Assembly: GCA_040264895.1 (NCBI GenBank)
Contig: JBDQHL010000021.1
Location: 1 to 22,936, forward strand
DNA length: 22,936 bases
Direction: 5' to 3'
Source of the DNA: PGYR01 sp040264895
Lineage (GTDB): Bacteria; Bacteroidota; Ignavibacteria; Kapaibacteriales; UBA2268
The position numbers were made by a program, and so were the translations under genes. This document shows, one piece after another, positions 22,612 to 22,936 of this stretch. Below the pieces are notes generated by a model. It was not told the DNA's origin, did no database searches, and saw only the letters and a program-made list of their open reading frames with translations. Position 1 is the first letter of the stretch. Every line of letters begins with the position of its first letter.

Positions 22612-22793
22612 GTAGGGTCTAAAATAGCTAAATTATTATCTTCTGAATCATCACAACTAATGCTTAAATGGAAATAGTTTAATGTTAAGCTACTTGCAAT
22701 TTCTTTTCTTAAGTCATGATAATGAGTAAAGTCTTTTGTGCATAAAGAATAAATTGAAGTAAACAATAATATGAAAAAGGCAAGAATCCTCAT
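22569..22793 (-). CDS. N-terminal part of an unrecognised exported protein (split gene)
   Basis: A 74-codon frame beginning with a convincing signal peptide: MRILAFFILLFTSIYSLC, where the hydrophobic core is followed by a likely signal peptidase I site. No clear lipobox is present. Downstream it has ISCDDSEDNNLAILDPTCLYNLELKK and then stops after four more residues in frame. At the A7 run the other frame takes over with INDKLSISNIEYELL, so the stop at 22569-22571 is probably caused by a single-base loss. A stand-alone 74-residue secreted peptide is the alternative. Confidence 0.45.
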   Translation of the reverse strand: MRILAFFILLFTSIYSLCTKDFTHYHDLRKEIASSLTLNYFHLSISCDDSEDNNLAILDPTCLYNLELKKSMIN

Positions 22794-22869
22794 TTCAAAA
22801 CCCCATTTGTTAAGGACATTATATAGCCATAATTTGATTTATAAACAATCCTTCCTGAAAAATACTTAT

Positions 22870-22935
22870 TTAACACCTCTGAATAAAAAAGAAATGGGAA
22901 TCACTAATTTCAACCTTAATTTCCTTTGGCATATA
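22870..22935 (-). CDS. Possible C-terminal end of a gene cut by the window edge
   Basis: On the minus strand one frame is open from the window edge for 21 codons (ending EISDSHFFFIQRC) before TAA at 22870-22872. A second frame is also open over a similar length. Too short to decide; it may be the tail of an upstream gene. The stretch 22794-22869 holds nothing else I can name. Confidence 0.15.
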   Translation of the reverse strand, partial: YMPKEIKVEISDSHFFFIQRC

Positions 22936-22936
22936 A

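Overview
The window is strongly AT-rich chromosomal DNA from a bacterium of the Bacteroidota/Chlorobi (FCB) group, probably Bacteroidota, Ignavibacteria or Kapabacteria. The evidence for this is of four kinds. There are Cys-Ser-Asp-Asp/Glu lipoproteins. There is a TonB receptor with an N-terminal carboxypeptidase-regulatory-like domain. There is a rhomboid-family protein with the C-terminal tail usual in this group. Promoters match the Bacteroidota consensus (TTTG, 19-20 bp, TAnnTTTG), most clearly at 9697-9727 (minus) and 10700-10730 (plus). I see no tRNA, rRNA, CRISPR array, transposase or phage gene.

Layout. (1) 152-7197, plus: two paralogous DUF4856 lipoproteins separated by an intrinsic terminator. 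The second starts a tightly overlapping run of imelysin-like lipoprotein, HTTM/vitamin-K-carboxylase-like membrane protein and TonB-dependent receptor. This looks like a surface uptake system, probably for iron or another metal. (2) 7304-8863, plus: purH, with its own terminator. (3) 9001-9668, minus: a three-gene operon of an unrecognised 55-residue basic protein, ribosomal protein bL31 and bS18. A metallo-beta-lactamase-fold hydrolase gene lies upstream of it (9767-10624, minus). (4) 10784-12952, plus: a PpiD/SurA-type periplasmic prolyl isomerase with its own promoter and terminator. (5) 13020-14827, plus: hpnC-hpnD, two squalene-pathway synthases. The hpnC start codon sits directly on the end of the preceding terminator. 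(6) 14881-18433, plus: nuoE, a rhomboid-like membrane protein that lacks the catalytic residues, and an ABC-2 type exporter (ATPase plus permease), all packed with tiny gaps or overlaps. (7) 18602-20727, minus: an NfeD-type membrane serine protease and its slipin partner. (8) 20975-21754, minus: a secreted DNase I-like lipoprotein. (9) 21952-22793, minus: an unrecognised exported protein whose reading frame is broken at a seven-A run.

The most interesting parts are the DUF4856/imelysin/carboxylase-like/TonB receptor cluster, the inactive rhomboid in an operon with nuoE, the small gene ahead of bL31-bS18, and the terminator touching hpnC. No intergenic stretch exceeds 300 bases. The longest is 20728-20974, which holds a GC-rich palindrome and otherwise nothing I can name.
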